NCBI RefSeq assembly: GCF_900087055.1
Contig: NZ_LT575468.1
Span: 2,147,773 to 2,211,772 of the forward strand
Length of the DNA stretch: 64,000 nucleotides
Direction: 5' to 3'
DNA from: Plesiomonas shigelloides
GTDB lineage: Bacteria > Pseudomonadota > Gammaproteobacteria > Enterobacterales > CAMTGL01
In this document: in pieces, positions 47,930 through 57,725 of the stretch
How the letters are laid out: every line of letters begins with the position of its first letter
Position numbering within the stretch: the stretch's first letter is position 1
Program-made: the position numbers and the translations under genes
The notes under the pieces: generated by a model
Database searches by the model: none
Told to the model about the DNA's origin: nothing
The model's input: the letters and a program-made list of their open reading frames with translations, nothing else

Positions 47930-48591
47930 TGCATTGGGATGCGGTACTCTTTGATCTCGACGGCACCTTATTAGATACCGCCGCGGACATGGCGGCCGCA
48001 GCCAATCATGTCTTGCAACACTATGGCTATAACCCGCTGAACGCAGCGCAAATTCAAGCTAATACTAGCCAAGGCGTGCACGGATTGCTGCACGCTGGCT
48101 TTGCTGGGGCATTGCCCGATGATATGACGGTATTGCGCGCGCGCTTTTTGGCGTACTACCACGCCAATGTCTGCCGTGATACCCGCTTATATCCTGGCGT
48201 CACGGCGCTGTTACAGCAGATCGCGCAAAGCGGTTGCCCGTGGGGAATTGTCACCAATAAGCCTACGGCACTGACGCAAGCGCTGCTGCCCTACTTCCCT
48301 GTATTGGCGCAGCCTGCCGTATTAGTGTGCGCAGATACCTTAGCGCAGCGTAAACCACACCCCGCGCCAATGCATCATGCCTGCGCGCAGTTAGGGTTAT
48401 CGGAATCACGCACTCTGTATCTGGGTGATGCTCGTACCGATATTCAAGCGGCGCAAGCCGCTGGTATGCCGAGTGCCGTGGCGGGATGGGGTTACATCAG
48501 CCCAGATATTGATACCCGCGATTGGGGCGCCGATGGCGTTTTTGCCTCCGTTACCGAGTTTATGCACTGGTTGGCAACGCATCGCATCTAA
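47929..48591 (+). CDS. HAD-family phosphatase, Gph/MupP-like
   Basis: A 220-residue HAD subfamily IA phosphatase. Motif I is FDLDGTLLDT with both catalytic aspartates, motif II VTNKP, motif III Lys in RKPHPAPM, and motif IV GDARTDIQAAQAAGM. The ATG overlaps the ubiG TGA by one base (TGATG). A HAD gene after ubiG is the place where Pseudomonas carries mupP, the N-acetylmuramate 6-phosphate phosphatase; phosphoglycolate phosphatase (Gph) is the other candidate. Which substrate applies cannot be settled by sequence alone. Confidence 0.87.
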   Translation: MHWDAVLFDLDGTLLDTAADMAAAANHVLQHYGYNPLNAAQIQANTSQGVHGLLHAGFAGALPDDMTVLRARFLAYYHANVCRDTRLYPGVTALLQQIAQSGCPWGIVTNKPTALTQALLPYFPVLAQPAVLVCADTLAQRKPHPAPMHHACAQLGLSESRTLYLGDARTDIQAAQAAGMPSAVAGWGYISPDIDTRDWGADGVFASVTEFMHWLATHRI

Positions 48592-49098
48592 CAAAACCAA
48601 CACCTTATAACAAACCGATAAAATTTGATCTGGCTCATGTTTCGCCCGTTTGCATAATTCCTGTGCGAACAGCACCAGATCAAAAAATTTTTTCTCTGTT
48701 GCTTTTTTCACCGGCAAAAATGCTTGCATTTTCGAGAGGCGCAATAGGTGTATTGCACGCAAGTTAGTAAATACTAACATTACCTCTTTCCGCACTGGGT
48801 TATCCACAATTCAGAGGCATTTTGTGCACTTGCATCTGCGGCCATACCTCACTATCTTGTTATCCATTCCAAGCGAACACCCAATATGTTGTGGCACATG
48901 TCAGACTCACACACTACAGTGTAATGAGCGATAACGAGTGCCATTTATCCATATTTGCCTGTCCGGCCTCCTGTTTCCAACGCCCTGATGGTTAACGGTT
49001 CGATGGTAAACAGGCGCGCTGCTCTGACGCAGGACGCGCAGACAGACGTTGGTGTTCGACTATTACCTTTTCTACTACATTGGCTGAACTGAAGAACT
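48592..49098 (+). promoter_or_regulatory. nrdAB control region with NrdR-like and DnaA boxes
   Basis: 507 bp upstream of nrdA. Two NrdR-type boxes lie at 48879-48894 (ACCCAATATGTTGTGG) and 48909-48924 (ACACACTACAGTGTAA), 30 bases apart (about three helical turns), as expected for cooperative NrdR binding. The second is the weaker match. DnaA-type boxes occur at 48800-48808 (TTATCCACA, perfect), 48860 (TTATCCATT) and 48945-48953 (TTATCCATA). In E. coli, NrdR and DnaA both act on nrdAB. The boxes were found by eye against remembered consensus sequences. Confidence 0.7.
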
Positions 49099-51384
49099 AT
49101 GAATCAATCTCTGCTGGTAACGAAACGCGACGGACGTAAAGAGCGCATCGATCTGGATAAAATCCACCGGGTCATCACATGGGCTGCGGAAGGTCTTCAC
49201 AATGTGTCAGTATCGCAGGTTGAATTACGTTCCCACATTCAGTTTTATGACGGGATCCGCACCTCTGATATCCACGAAACCATCATCAAGGCCGCCGCTG
49301 ACCTGATCTCCCGTGAATCACCGGATTATCAGTATCTGGCCGCGCGCCTGGCTATTTTCCACCTGCGCAAAAAAGCCTATGGCCAGTTTGAGCCACCAAA
49401 GCTGCTGGATCATGTGCGCAAGATGGTTGAACTCGGCAAATACGATGCTCATCTGCTGCAAGACTACAGCGAAGAAGAATTTGCGCAGATGGACGAGTTC
49501 CTCGATCACTGGCGTGATATGAACTTCTCCTACGCGGCCGTGAAGCAGCTGGAAGGCAAATATCTGGTTCAAAACCGCGTGACCGGTGAGATCTACGAAA
49601 GCGCCCAGTTCCTGTACATTCTGGTGGCTGCCTGCCTGTTTGCCGGTTATCCGCGCGAGACACGTTTGGATTACGTGCGCCGTTTTTATGATGCGATTTC
49701 AACTTTCAAGATTTCGCTGCCAACCCCGATTATGTCGGGTGTGCGCACCCCTACTCGTCAGTTCAGCTCTTGTGTACTGATCGAATGTGGTGACAGCTTA
49801 GATTCCATCAACGCCACCTCCAGTGCGATTGTGAAATACGTCTCTCAGCGCGCCGGTATCGGCATCAACGCCGGTCGTATCCGTGCGCTGGGTAGCGAAA
49901 TCCGTGGCGGCGAAGCGTTCCACACCGGCTGTATTCCGTTCTACAAGCATTTCCAGACGGCAGTGAAGTCCTGCTCACAAGGCGGCGTGCGCGGTGGTGC
50001 GGCTACGCTGTTCTATCCGCTGTGGCATCTGGAAGTCGAAGATCTGCTGGTGCTGAAAAACAACCGCGGCGTGGAAGAAAACCGCGTGCGTCATATGGAT
50101 TACGGCGTGCAGATCAACAAGCTGATGTATCAGCGCCTGATCAAAGGCGAGAACATCACGCTGTTCAGCCCATCCGATGTACCGGGTCTGTACGATGCGT
50201 TTTTCATGGATCAGGCCAAGTTTGAAGAGCTGTACGTTAAGTACGAACAAGATCCGTCTATCCGTAAAAAATCGATTAAAGCGCTGGAGCTGTTCTCGCT
50301 GATGATGCAAGAGCGCGCTTCAACGGGCCGTATCTACATTCAGAACGTGGATCACTGCAACACTCACAGCCCGTTTGACCCAATGGTAGCACCGGTGCGC
50401 CAGTCAAACCTGTGCTTGGAAATCGCGCTGCCAACTCGTCCGCTGGATGAAGTGAACGATGCCAACGGTGAGATTGCGCTCTGTACCCTGTCAGCCTTCA
50501 ACTTAGGTGCAATCGAACACTTAGATGAGCTGGAAGAGCTGGCTGAACTGGCCATCCGCGCACTGGATTCCCTGCTCGATTATCAGGATTATCCAATCCC
50601 CGCCGCGCAGCGTGGCGCAATGGGACGTCGTACTCTGGGGATTGGTGTGATCAACTTTGCCTACTATCTGGCGAAGCACGGTGTGCGTTACTCCGATGGC
50701 AGCGCAAACAACCTGACGCACCGCACGTTTGAAGCGATGCAGTATTATCTGCTGAAAGCGTCTAACAAGCTGGCACAAGAGCAAGGTGCTTGCCCGTGGT
50801 TCAATGAAACCACCTATGCGCAAGGTATTCTGCCAATTGATACCTATAAAAAGGATCTGGATCAGCTGACCCAAGAGCCGCTGCATTACGATTGGGAAAC
50901 TCTGCGTCGTGATATCCAGCTGCACGGTCTGCGTAACTCAACCGTTTCGGCACTGATGCCATCGGAGACTTCATCCCAGATCTCTAACGCCACCAACGGT
51001 ATTGAGCCACCGCGCGGCCATATCAGCGTGAAAGCGTCGAAAGACGGGATCCTCAAGCAGGTAGTGCCGGAGTATGAACAACTGAAAGATGCTTACGAGC
51101 TGCTGTGGGATATTCCGAATAACGACGGTTACCTGCATATCGTGGGGATCATCCAGAAGTTTATCGATCAGTCGATTTCGGCCAATACCAACTACGATCC
51201 GGCGCGCTTCCCAGGCCAGAAGGTGCCAATGAAGCAATTGCTCAAAGATCTGCTGACTGCCTATAAATACGGTGTCAAAACCCTGTATTATCAGAACACC
51301 CGTGACGGTGCCGACGATTTACAGGATGATCTGTCCGTAGCCGCCGCTGATGATGGCTGCGAAAGCGGCGCCTGCAAGATTTAA
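49099..51384 (+). CDS. nrdA: Class Ia ribonucleotide reductase, alpha subunit
   Basis: Reduces ribonucleoside diphosphates to deoxy forms under aerobic conditions. 761 residues, the same length as E. coli NrdA. The ATP-cone regulatory domain is at residues 5-95 ([23 protein letters not shown]). Catalytic Cys225 lies in [14 protein letters not shown]. The Asn-x-Cys-x-Glu region SNLCLEI is present, as is the C-terminal swinging cysteine pair in CESGACKI. First gene of nrdA-nrdB-yfaE, downstream of probable NrdR and DnaA sites. Confidence 0.98.
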   Translation: MNQSLLVTKRDGRKERIDLDKIHRVITWAAEGLHNVSVSQVELRSHIQFYDGIRTSDIHETIIKAAADLISRESPDYQYLAARLAIFHLRKKAYGQFEPPKLLDHVRKMVELGKYDAHLLQDYSEEEFAQMDEFLDHWRDMNFSYAAVKQLEGKYLVQNRVTGEIYESAQFLYILVAACLFAGYPRETRLDYVRRFYDAISTFKISLPTPIMSGVRTPTRQFSSCVLIECGDSLDSINATSSAIVKYVSQRAGIGINAGRIRALGSEIRGGEAFHTGCIPFYKHFQTAVKSCSQGGVRGGAATLFYPLWHLEVEDLLVLKNNRGVEENRVRHMDYGVQINKLMYQRLIKGENITLFSPSDVPGLYDAFFMDQAKFEELYVKYEQDPSIRKKSIKALELFSLMMQERASTGRIYIQNVDHCNTHSPFDPMVAPVRQSNLCLEIALPTRPLDEVNDANGEIALCTLSAFNLGAIEHLDELEELAELAIRALDSLLDYQDYPIPAAQRGAMGRRTLGIGVINFAYYLAKHGVRYSDGSANNLTHRTFEAMQYYLLKASNKLAQEQGACPWFNETTYAQGILPIDTYKKDLDQLTQEPLHYDWETLRRDIQLHGLRNSTVSALMPSETSSQISNATNGIEPPRGHISVKASKDGILKQVVPEYEQLKDAYELLWDIPNNDGYLHIVGIIQKFIDQSISANTNYDPARFPGQKVPMKQLLKDLLTAYKYGVKTLYYQNTRDGADDLQDDLSVAAADDGCESGACKI

Positions 51385-51452
51385 TTGCGCTCTATGCCGC
51401 CGGTGCGAGTAATAAGCATCGGCGGTTGTTTCCGTACAAAGGTATTTTTCTC

Positions 51453-52583
51453 ATGGCTTACACCACTTTCAGTCAACACAAAAACAATCAGCTGCTGGAA
51501 CCGATGTTTTTCGGTCAGCCGGTTAACGTGGCTCGCTACGATCAGCAAAAGCACGAAATTTTCGAGCGTCTGATTGAAAAGCAGCTGTCGTTCTTCTGGC
51601 GTCCGGAAGAAGTGGATGTGTCCCGTGACCGCATCGATTATCAGGCTCTGCCCGATCACGAAAAACATATCTTCATCAGCAACCTGAAATATCAGACGCT
51701 GCTGGACTCCATTCAAGGCCGCAGCCCGAACGTGGCGCTGTTGCCGCTGGTTTCTATCCCTGAGCTGGAAACCTGGATCGAGACATGGTCATTCTCTGAG
51801 ACCATTCACTCTCGCTCCTACACCCATATCATCCGTAATATCGTGAATGACCCGTCAGTGGTGTTCGACGATATCGTGGTTAACGAAGAGATTTTGAAGC
51901 GCGCCACCGATATTTCATCGTTCTACGATAAGCTGATCCATGACAGCAACTTGTACCATCTGCTGGGTGAAGGTACGCACACCATTAATGGTGTAACGCA
52001 TACCGTCAGCCTGCGCGCGCTGAAAAAGACCCTGTATTTGTGCCTGATGAGCGTGAATGCGCTGGAAGCGATCCGCTTCTATGTCAGCTTTGCCTGCTCG
52101 TTTGCGTTCGCGGAGCGCGAGCTGATGGAAGGTAATGCTAAGATCATCAAGATGATTGCCCGCGATGAAGCCCTGCACCTAACCGGCACCCAGCACATCA
52201 TTAACCTGATGCGCAGTGGCCGTGATGATCCTGAGATGGCGGAGATTGCTGCCGAATGTGAAGCGGAGTGCTTTAACCTGTTCTTGGAAGCCGCGGAGCA
52301 AGAAAAACGTTGGGCCGAGTACCTGTTCAAAGATGGCTCGATGATTGGCCTGAACAAAGACATCCTGTGCCAGTACGTTGAGTACATCACCAACATCCGT
52401 ATGCAAGCGGTTGGTTTGATCATGCCATTCCCAGCGCGTTCAAACCCGATCCCGTGGATCAATAGCTGGTTAGTATCCGACAACGTGCAAGTAGCGCCAC
52501 AAGAAGTGGAAGTCAGCTCGTACTTAGTTGGTCAGATTGACTCCGAAGTCAGCGATGAAGACTTAGGTGGCTTCGAGCTGTGA
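51453..52583 (+). CDS. nrdB: Class Ia ribonucleotide reductase, beta subunit
   Basis: Diiron-tyrosyl radical subunit; delivers the radical to NrdA. 376 residues from ATG 51453 ([20 protein letters not shown]), identical in length to E. coli. The radical tyrosine is in [14 protein letters not shown] together with iron-ligand Glu and His; the second ligand set is in [15 protein letters not shown] and [11 protein letters not shown]. The C-terminus [17 protein letters not shown] fits the NrdA-docking tail. It follows nrdA by 68 bases. Confidence 0.98.
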   Translation: MAYTTFSQHKNNQLLEPMFFGQPVNVARYDQQKHEIFERLIEKQLSFFWRPEEVDVSRDRIDYQALPDHEKHIFISNLKYQTLLDSIQGRSPNVALLPLVSIPELETWIETWSFSETIHSRSYTHIIRNIVNDPSVVFDDIVVNEEILKRATDISSFYDKLIHDSNLYHLLGEGTHTINGVTHTVSLRALKKTLYLCLMSVNALEAIRFYVSFACSFAFAERELMEGNAKIIKMIARDEALHLTGTQHIINLMRSGRDDPEMAEIAAECEAECFNLFLEAAEQEKRWAEYLFKDGSMIGLNKDILCQYVEYITNIRMQAVGLIMPFPARSNPIPWINSWLVSDNVQVAPQEVEVSSYLVGQIDSEVSDEDLGGFEL

Positions 52584-52587
52584 TCGC

Positions 52588-52980
52588 ATGCTGAAACTGC
52601 ACATTGTCCTGCGTCCACGGGCGCAGGACTATCACCCATCTGAACGCTCAGCAAACCAGTCTGCACATCCGGCAGGTCATGCCCTATTCGCGATCCCACA
52701 TCAAGGTAATATGACCTTGCTGGAAACCTTAGAATTGCACCGTCAGCCGGTGGAATCGCAGTGCCGCGCAGGGTTTTGCGGCGCGTGTCGGACTCGGTTA
52801 TATCAAGGCCAAGTGCGCTATCTCACAACGCCGCTGGCGTTCATCGGCGAAGATGAAATTCTGCCTTGCTGCTGCGTACCACAAACCGACCTTCACATCG
52901 GCCTTTACGCGGATGCCGGGAGCACCGCAGACAGCGAACTGCCAGCCACTGAGCTCAGCACATTATCCGTGCACGGTTAG
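52588..52980 (+). CDS. yfaE: 2Fe-2S ferredoxin YfaE, extended
   Basis: Ferredoxin that maintains the NrdB diferric-tyrosyl cofactor. ATG 52588 is 4 bases after nrdB. Cysteine ligands are C-x4-C-x2-C (CRAGFCGACRT) and a distal Cys in ILPCCCVP. The 130-residue product is longer than E. coli YfaE (84) at both ends: about 25 extra residues in front (QDYHPSERSANQSAHPAGHAL) and about 20 behind (TADSELPATELSTLSVHG). The functional core LETLELHRQPVESQ...TPLAFIGEDEILPCCC is intact. Confidence 0.93.
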   Translation: MLKLHIVLRPRAQDYHPSERSANQSAHPAGHALFAIPHQGNMTLLETLELHRQPVESQCRAGFCGACRTRLYQGQVRYLTTPLAFIGEDEILPCCCVPQTDLHIGLYADAGSTADSELPATELSTLSVHG

Positions 52981-53038
52981 AGCCGTTCATCGCTAGATCT
53001 GTATACAGTTATCACGGCTAGCATCTAGCCATTGGATG

Positions 53039-54301
53039 TTAAGCCGGCACATCCCCTTTAGGGATCGTCAGCACTTCTTGCGGTTCAATCCATTCATAGG
53101 TGCCGAAAATTTCGCGCGCTTCCAAATAGCGACGCAGCATATCCAGCAACAAAGTAGTCACCACCACACGCTGCTCTGACGCATGACGCACCCGCAGCCG
53201 GACACGCTGTCCGTACTCGTTGCGTTTATCGGCTAGCGCGACCGCCACTTCGATATGGTTATCCACCACCAAAATGCGTGAGGTTGCCAGCCCGACATCC
53301 GCGCCAGTGCGTTCACGGCACGCTTCGGCCATCGCAATCGCATGCCCCAGCAGTTTCTGGTTATCCGGCAGACGTTGATCGGTTTGCCCAATTACCCAGC
53401 CCTGCCGTAAAGCCAGTGCCGTGCGTTTATCATCTTGCAACGTGGCTGCGACCACGCCACCGGTAAAGGTTTCCGACAACGATAGGGTGATTTTGCTTAA
53501 AGCGAGGAAATCCCCTAATTGCTCGGGTAACGAGCCTTCACCAGAAAAGACAATGTTGTCATCCAGAATGTCGGAAATTTGGTTCATCAAACGCAGCATA
53601 TGGTTATGCCGCGTGGCGGGACCGGAGACTTTGATTTCGATAAACGGCATCGCCGAGCGATAACCGAGCATCACATCAGGCGGAACATCCAAGTGTTGCA
53701 GACGATCGGCAATCCCACTTTCACTGAGACCAAATGAGGTGACACGCAGGCAGATCGGCGCAGGCGGCAGATTAAAGCGTTGCTGAATAATCGGCAGAAT
53801 TTGCTGCTCGACCATCACTTTAAATTCTTGCGGGACACCGGGAGTAAAGAACATGACGCATTGCGGCAACGTCAGCATAAAGCCACAGGCCGTGCCCACC
53901 GGATTATCCACCAACAGCGCATGTTGCGGTAACAATGCCTGCTTGCGGTTGGAGTCAGGCATCGGACGGCCCGATTTTTCGTAGCGTTGACGCAAACGCT
54001 CCAGCCAAGGGTGATTGAGCACCAAGGGTTGATTAAAGGCACGTGCTGCCGCTTCAGCACTGAGATCGTCGCACGTCGGCCCTAAACCGCCGTTGACAAT
54101 CACAATATCGGCTTCATGGCTACGCGCTAAAAAACAACTTACCAGCGCATTGATATCATCACCCACTGTACTGCGGTAAGCCAAAGGCAAACCGGCTTGG
54201 TACAGCGTTTGCGCCAGCCACGCCGCGTTACTGTCTATAATTTCGCCGTGCAACACTTCGTTGCCGGTACTGATCATTTCAACTCTCAACGGCGTGCTCA
54301 T
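53039..54301 (-). CDS. yfaY: CinA-like protein YfaY
   Basis: Two-domain protein of 420 residues: N-terminal molybdopterin-binding-like CinA domain (EMISTGNEVLHGEIIDSNAAWLA, VIVNGGLGPTCDDLSAEAAARAF, MFFTPGVPQEF), linked to a PncC-like C-terminal domain. In active deamidases the C-terminal site reads AESCTGG; here it is LSETFTGG, with the Ser nucleophile replaced by Thr, so nicotinamide-nucleotide deamidase activity is doubtful. E. coli YfaY has a similar degenerate site. It converges on yfaE, a gene order like that of E. coli where yfaY is near nrdAB. Confidence 0.88.
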   Translation of the reverse strand: MSTPLRVEMISTGNEVLHGEIIDSNAAWLAQTLYQAGLPLAYRSTVGDDINALVSCFLARSHEADIVIVNGGLGPTCDDLSAEAAARAFNQPLVLNHPWLERLRQRYEKSGRPMPDSNRKQALLPQHALLVDNPVGTACGFMLTLPQCVMFFTPGVPQEFKVMVEQQILPIIQQRFNLPPAPICLRVTSFGLSESGIADRLQHLDVPPDVMLGYRSAMPFIEIKVSGPATRHNHMLRLMNQISDILDDNIVFSGEGSLPEQLGDFLALSKITLSLSETFTGGVVAATLQDDKRTALALRQGWVIGQTDQRLPDNQKLLGHAIAMAEACRERTGADVGLATSRILVVDNHIEVAVALADKRNEYGQRVRLRVRHASEQRVVVTTLLLDMLRRYLEAREIFGTYEWIEPQEVLTIPKGDVPA

Positions 54302-54758
54302 GCTTTGCTCGCTTCCCTTAGACTAGGCATCCTGACATGTTTCAGCCCATTTTTGTCAGAGTTCTATCTTAACCGCCTAATAAAAAACAAAAAATTCACT
54401 TTAGTTCTGTTAACTCGGCTAAATAATAGCGTATTTATCTAACTAAGCATGGCTTTATGGCTTTTCATTAGCAATAGCCAAATTTGTATTGTTTTATTTA
54501 CACTGAAATTTTTTACTGCGCGAAAATTTTCCTCAAATCCAGCCTGAAAACACCAACATGTAAACATATAATTACACTGCAAACCGGATTTGACAGCGGC
54601 ACGCTTCTTATTTAATCTGCAGAACATTAGTTTGCCATTAATCCAGACAGGCAGATTAAATTTAGCCTTAATGTTAAATAGCAGTTAAAACACATATACA
54701 AAAACATTTTGTCTGTTTTTTAACCTACCGTTCAATTGACATCCATACGGAGTTGCCA
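54302..54758. other. 457-bp divergent region upstream of tyrP
   Basis: Gap between yfaY and tyrP without a gene; AT-rich. It contains two TyrR-like boxes (listed separately) and must hold both promoters. No further feature was recognised. Confidence 0.5.
54485..54576 (+). promoter_or_regulatory. Two TyrR-like boxes upstream of tyrP
   Basis: TGTAAA-N6-ATTACA at 54559-54576 (11 of 12 matches to TGTAAAN6TTTACA) and TGTATT-N6-TTTACA at 54485-54502 (weaker). E. coli tyrP is also controlled by a strong and a weak TyrR box. The distance to the start (about 180 bases) is larger than in E. coli. Confidence 0.65.
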
Positions 54759-55970
54759 GTGAAAAGCCGGGTTTTAGGTAGCGTTCTTATTGTCGCAGGG
54801 ATTACGATTGGGGCTGGCATGCTGGCCATGCCGTTAGCTTCCGCCGGGATCGGCTTTATCCCTACTCTGTTTATGATGTTCGCTCTGTGGGCATTGATGT
54901 GCTATAGCGCCTTGATGTTGGTGGAAGTGCATTTGTCAGCGCCGGACATTCCTGCGCTGAGTGTGTTAGCCGAGCGTTATCTGGGTAAGCCAGGACGCTG
55001 GTTAATCAGTTTCAGCATGTTGTTTTTAATGTATGCCCTGACCGCAGCCTATGTGACTGGCGGTGGTGGCCAGTTGATGCACAACTTAGAGCGCTGGTTT
55101 GGCCTGCAATTAACACCGGTGCAAGGTGCGCTGCTGTTTACGCTACTGTTAGGTGGCGCGGTGTGTATCAGCACCCGTTTGGTCGACTCGTTTAACCGCA
55201 TCTTGTTCAGCATCAAGTTGGTGGCGCTGGCGCTGGTGCTGCTGCTGCTGATCCCGCACGTGGAAGGCCAAAACCTGACGGCGATGCCGGTACAAAATCT
55301 GCTTCTACTGTCTGCTTTACCGGTCTTTTTCACCTCGTTCGGTTTTCATATCTGCACCACCACCTTAGTACGCTATTTAGATGGTGATGCTGCGAAACTG
55401 CGGTTTGTGTTTATTACTGGTAGCGCCATTCCGCTGGTGATTTATATTCTGTGGCAACTGGCTACACACGGCGCCATCAGCCAAGAAGCGTTCACCCACA
55501 TCCTTGAGGTTAATCCGACGCTGAGCGGTTTGATGCAAACCGTCGACTCGGTGGTGCAAAACCGCAGTGTGGATATGGCGGTACGCATTTTTGCCGATAT
55601 GGCACTGGCGACCTCATTCCTTGGCGTGTCACTGGCACTGTTTGATTTTCTGGCCGATGCCACCCGCCGCAACAACCGTCCTTCCGGTCGGATGCAAACT
55701 GGTTTGCTGACCTTTATTCCACCGGTGCTGTTTGCCCTGTTTTATCCGCAAGGCTTCATTATGGCGCTGGGTTACGCGGCAATTCCGCTAGCCATTCTGG
55801 CGCTGCTGCTGCCGGCAGCGATGGTTTGGAAAGCGCGTCGCGCGGGCAACAGTACCTACCGTGTGATGGGAGGTACCGCCGGTCTGATTTTAGTCGCTAC
55901 GCTGGGTGTCTTTGTGATTGTGGTACAGCTTGCTACCGCCAGCGGATGGCTACCGGCAGTCGCCGGTTAA
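54759..55970 (+). CDS. tyrP: Tyrosine-type aromatic amino acid transporter, copy 1
   Basis: HAAAP-family inner-membrane transporter with 11 or so helices; proton-driven tyrosine uptake in E. coli. 403 residues from GTG 54759 (MKSRVLGSVLIVAGITIGAGMLAMP), with CGGAG 6 bases before; E. coli TyrP is also 403. Conserved blocks: TIGAGMLAMPL, LWALMCYSALMLVEV, LFMYALTAAY-like helix, FTSFGFH, YLDGD, ALATSFLGVSLALFDFLAD, ALFYPQGFIMALGYAA. Copy 2 follows 34 bases later. TyrR-like boxes upstream support aromatic amino acid control. Confidence 0.95.
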   Translation: MKSRVLGSVLIVAGITIGAGMLAMPLASAGIGFIPTLFMMFALWALMCYSALMLVEVHLSAPDIPALSVLAERYLGKPGRWLISFSMLFLMYALTAAYVTGGGGQLMHNLERWFGLQLTPVQGALLFTLLLGGAVCISTRLVDSFNRILFSIKLVALALVLLLLIPHVEGQNLTAMPVQNLLLLSALPVFFTSFGFHICTTTLVRYLDGDAAKLRFVFITGSAIPLVIYILWQLATHGAISQEAFTHILEVNPTLSGLMQTVDSVVQNRSVDMAVRIFADMALATSFLGVSLALFDFLADATRRNNRPSGRMQTGLLTFIPPVLFALFYPQGFIMALGYAAIPLAILALLLPAAMVWKARRAGNSTYRVMGGTAGLILVATLGVFVIVVQLATASGWLPAVAG

Positions 55971-56004
55971 ATATGAAAACGAGAATAACTAACGGAGTTT
56001 TACA

Positions 56005-57216
56005 GTGAAAAGTCGCTTGTTGGGCAGCATTTTGATTGTTGCCGGAACAACCATCGGTGCCGGTATGTTGGCTATGCCGCTGGCGTCCGCGGGGATTGGA
56101 TTTGGTGCCACCTTTATTATGATGGTGGCCCTGTGGGCATTGATGTGTTACAGCGCGTTAATGTTGCTGGAAGTGCATCAATATTCCGCAGCCAATGCCG
56201 GTCTGGGATCGCTGGCGGAGCAGTGCTTTGGCGCTGCCGGTCGCTGGATTGCCAGTGGCAGTATGGCCTTTCTGATGTATGCGTTGATTGCGGCTTATAT
56301 CACCGGTGGCGGCGGTCAGCTGTCACACAACCTGCAACGTTGGGCGAGCCTTGAGATCAGCCCACTGCAAGGTACTTTGCTGTTTACGCTGCTGCTCGGT
56401 GGCGCAGTCTGCATCAGCACACGCGCAGTCGATGCACTGAACCGCGTGCTGTTCTCGATTAAAGTGCTGGCGCTGATCCTGATGCTGGCACTGATGCTGC
56501 CACATGTGGAAGGGCCAAACCTGCTAGCCATGCCATTGCAACAAGGGCTGGTGCTCTCCGCCATTCCAGTGATTTTCACCTCGTTTGGTTTCCACGGTAG
56601 CATTCCGAGTCTGGTGCGTTACTTAGATGGTGATACACGCAAACTGCGTGTGGTGCTGATTATCGGCAGTGCGATCCCGCTGTTTGCCTATATTCTGTGG
56701 CAACTGGCGACTCACGGCTCCATCAGCCAATCCGCGATGGGCAGCATTTTGGCTGAAAATCCAAACCTGACCGGTCTGATGCAAGCCGTCGATCGAGTGG
56801 TGGCGAATCCAAAAGTGGATGTCGCGGTACGCGTTTTTGCCGACATGGCGCTGGCGACCTCATTCTTGGGCGTGACGCTGGGGATGTTTGATTTTCTGGC
56901 CGATGCGTTCCGTCGTACTGATTCCGTCGGTGGCCGTTTACAAACGGGTGTACTGACCTTTACTCCGCCACTGATTTTTGCCCTGTTCTATCCACAAGGC
57001 TTTGTCATGGCGCTGGGTTACGCGGCAATTGCACTGGCGGTACTGGCACTGTTGTTACCGGCGGCGATGGCATGGAAGACTCGTAGTCAGTATGCGCATG
57101 GTTACCGTGTAGTGGGTGGCGTTGCGGGTCTGGTGGTGGTGTTTACTACCGGTATCGTGATTATTGCCGTTCAGCTGGCATCTACCTTCGGTTGGTTGCC
57201 TCCGGTCGCGGGCTAA
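56005..57216 (+). CDS. tyrP: Tyrosine-type aromatic amino acid transporter, copy 2
   Basis: Tandem paralogue of the gene before it, also exactly 403 residues, starting at GTG 56005 with GGAG 8 bases upstream. It is closer to E. coli TyrP in some loops (GFHGSIPSLVRYLDGDTRKLR, GGRLQTGVLTFTPPL). It lies 34 bases after copy 1 with no promoter or terminator seen between, so the two are likely co-transcribed. A strong hairpin follows at 57296. Differences between the copies cluster in the outer loops, which may mean different substrates (tyrosine versus phenylalanine or tryptophan) or expression levels. Confidence 0.95.
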   Translation: MKSRLLGSILIVAGTTIGAGMLAMPLASAGIGFGATFIMMVALWALMCYSALMLLEVHQYSAANAGLGSLAEQCFGAAGRWIASGSMAFLMYALIAAYITGGGGQLSHNLQRWASLEISPLQGTLLFTLLLGGAVCISTRAVDALNRVLFSIKVLALILMLALMLPHVEGPNLLAMPLQQGLVLSAIPVIFTSFGFHGSIPSLVRYLDGDTRKLRVVLIIGSAIPLFAYILWQLATHGSISQSAMGSILAENPNLTGLMQAVDRVVANPKVDVAVRVFADMALATSFLGVTLGMFDFLADAFRRTDSVGGRLQTGVLTFTPPLIFALFYPQGFVMALGYAAIALAVLALLLPAAMAWKTRSQYAHGYRVVGGVAGLVVVFTTGIVIIAVQLASTFGWLPPVAG

Positions 57217-57295
57217 TTCAGCGGATAGCGTGAACTCGCATCACGCGGTATTGTTAACATTGCGCTCCTAGAAGCTATCTCTATAAGCACTGAAT

Positions 57296-57355
57296 CCGGT
57301 CATCAGCGCCATGCTGCATAATATTGCACAGTGGTCGATGGCCGGATTTTCTTTT
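57296..57355 (+). terminator. Terminator downstream of tyrP copy 2
   Basis: CCGGTCATC (57296-57304) pairs with GATGGCCGG (57337-57345) through nine pairs with one wobble; TGCA...TGCA pairs inside. ATTTTCTTTT follows. It lies 80 bases past the stop. Confidence 0.75.
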
Positions 57356-57628
57356 GCTGTATGGCATCTCATCCCTCTCTTATCTTACGCTTTGGTCTTT
57401 CCCTTTCCCTATTCTTTGCAATCAACATGCCGCGACCACTAGCGATGTGGGTGCCTACGAAACTTTCCCTATCCCTACCAGTATTCTGTTGCTGTGTGCT
57501 CTGGCTGTTTGTTCTCTTACTCTTTGATCTTTGTTTCTCATGTTCTTGGCTGCCTTGTTTTTAGTGAACTTGGCACTGCTCTCTCTTACTTGCTAAATAG
57601 CCGCAGAGTGCCGAGACGAGATCATAAG

Positions 57629-57660
57629 CAAAAAAAAACGGCACCCCGTAGGATGCCGTT
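57629..57660 (-). terminator. Terminator downstream of the serine transporter
   Basis: On the minus strand, AACGGCATCC-TACG-GGGTGCCGTT (one U-G wobble) followed by eight T. It lies 65 bases past the sdaC stop. Confidence 0.9.
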
Positions 57661-57725
57661 GTTCACACTGTTCAACTTGCTGACTGCCGAGCCACTTTCA
57701 GTGCAGTGGCGGCAGCCAAAATGCA

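Larger units (their letters stand above)
57217..57725. other. 509-bp gap with two terminators
   Basis: No gene with a supported start. It contains the tyrP terminator on the left and the serine transporter terminator on the right. The middle (57360-57570) is rich in C and T and poor in G on the plus strand, which could be a Rho loading site. Short hydrophobic frames there are by-products of T-rich sequence. Confidence 0.6.
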
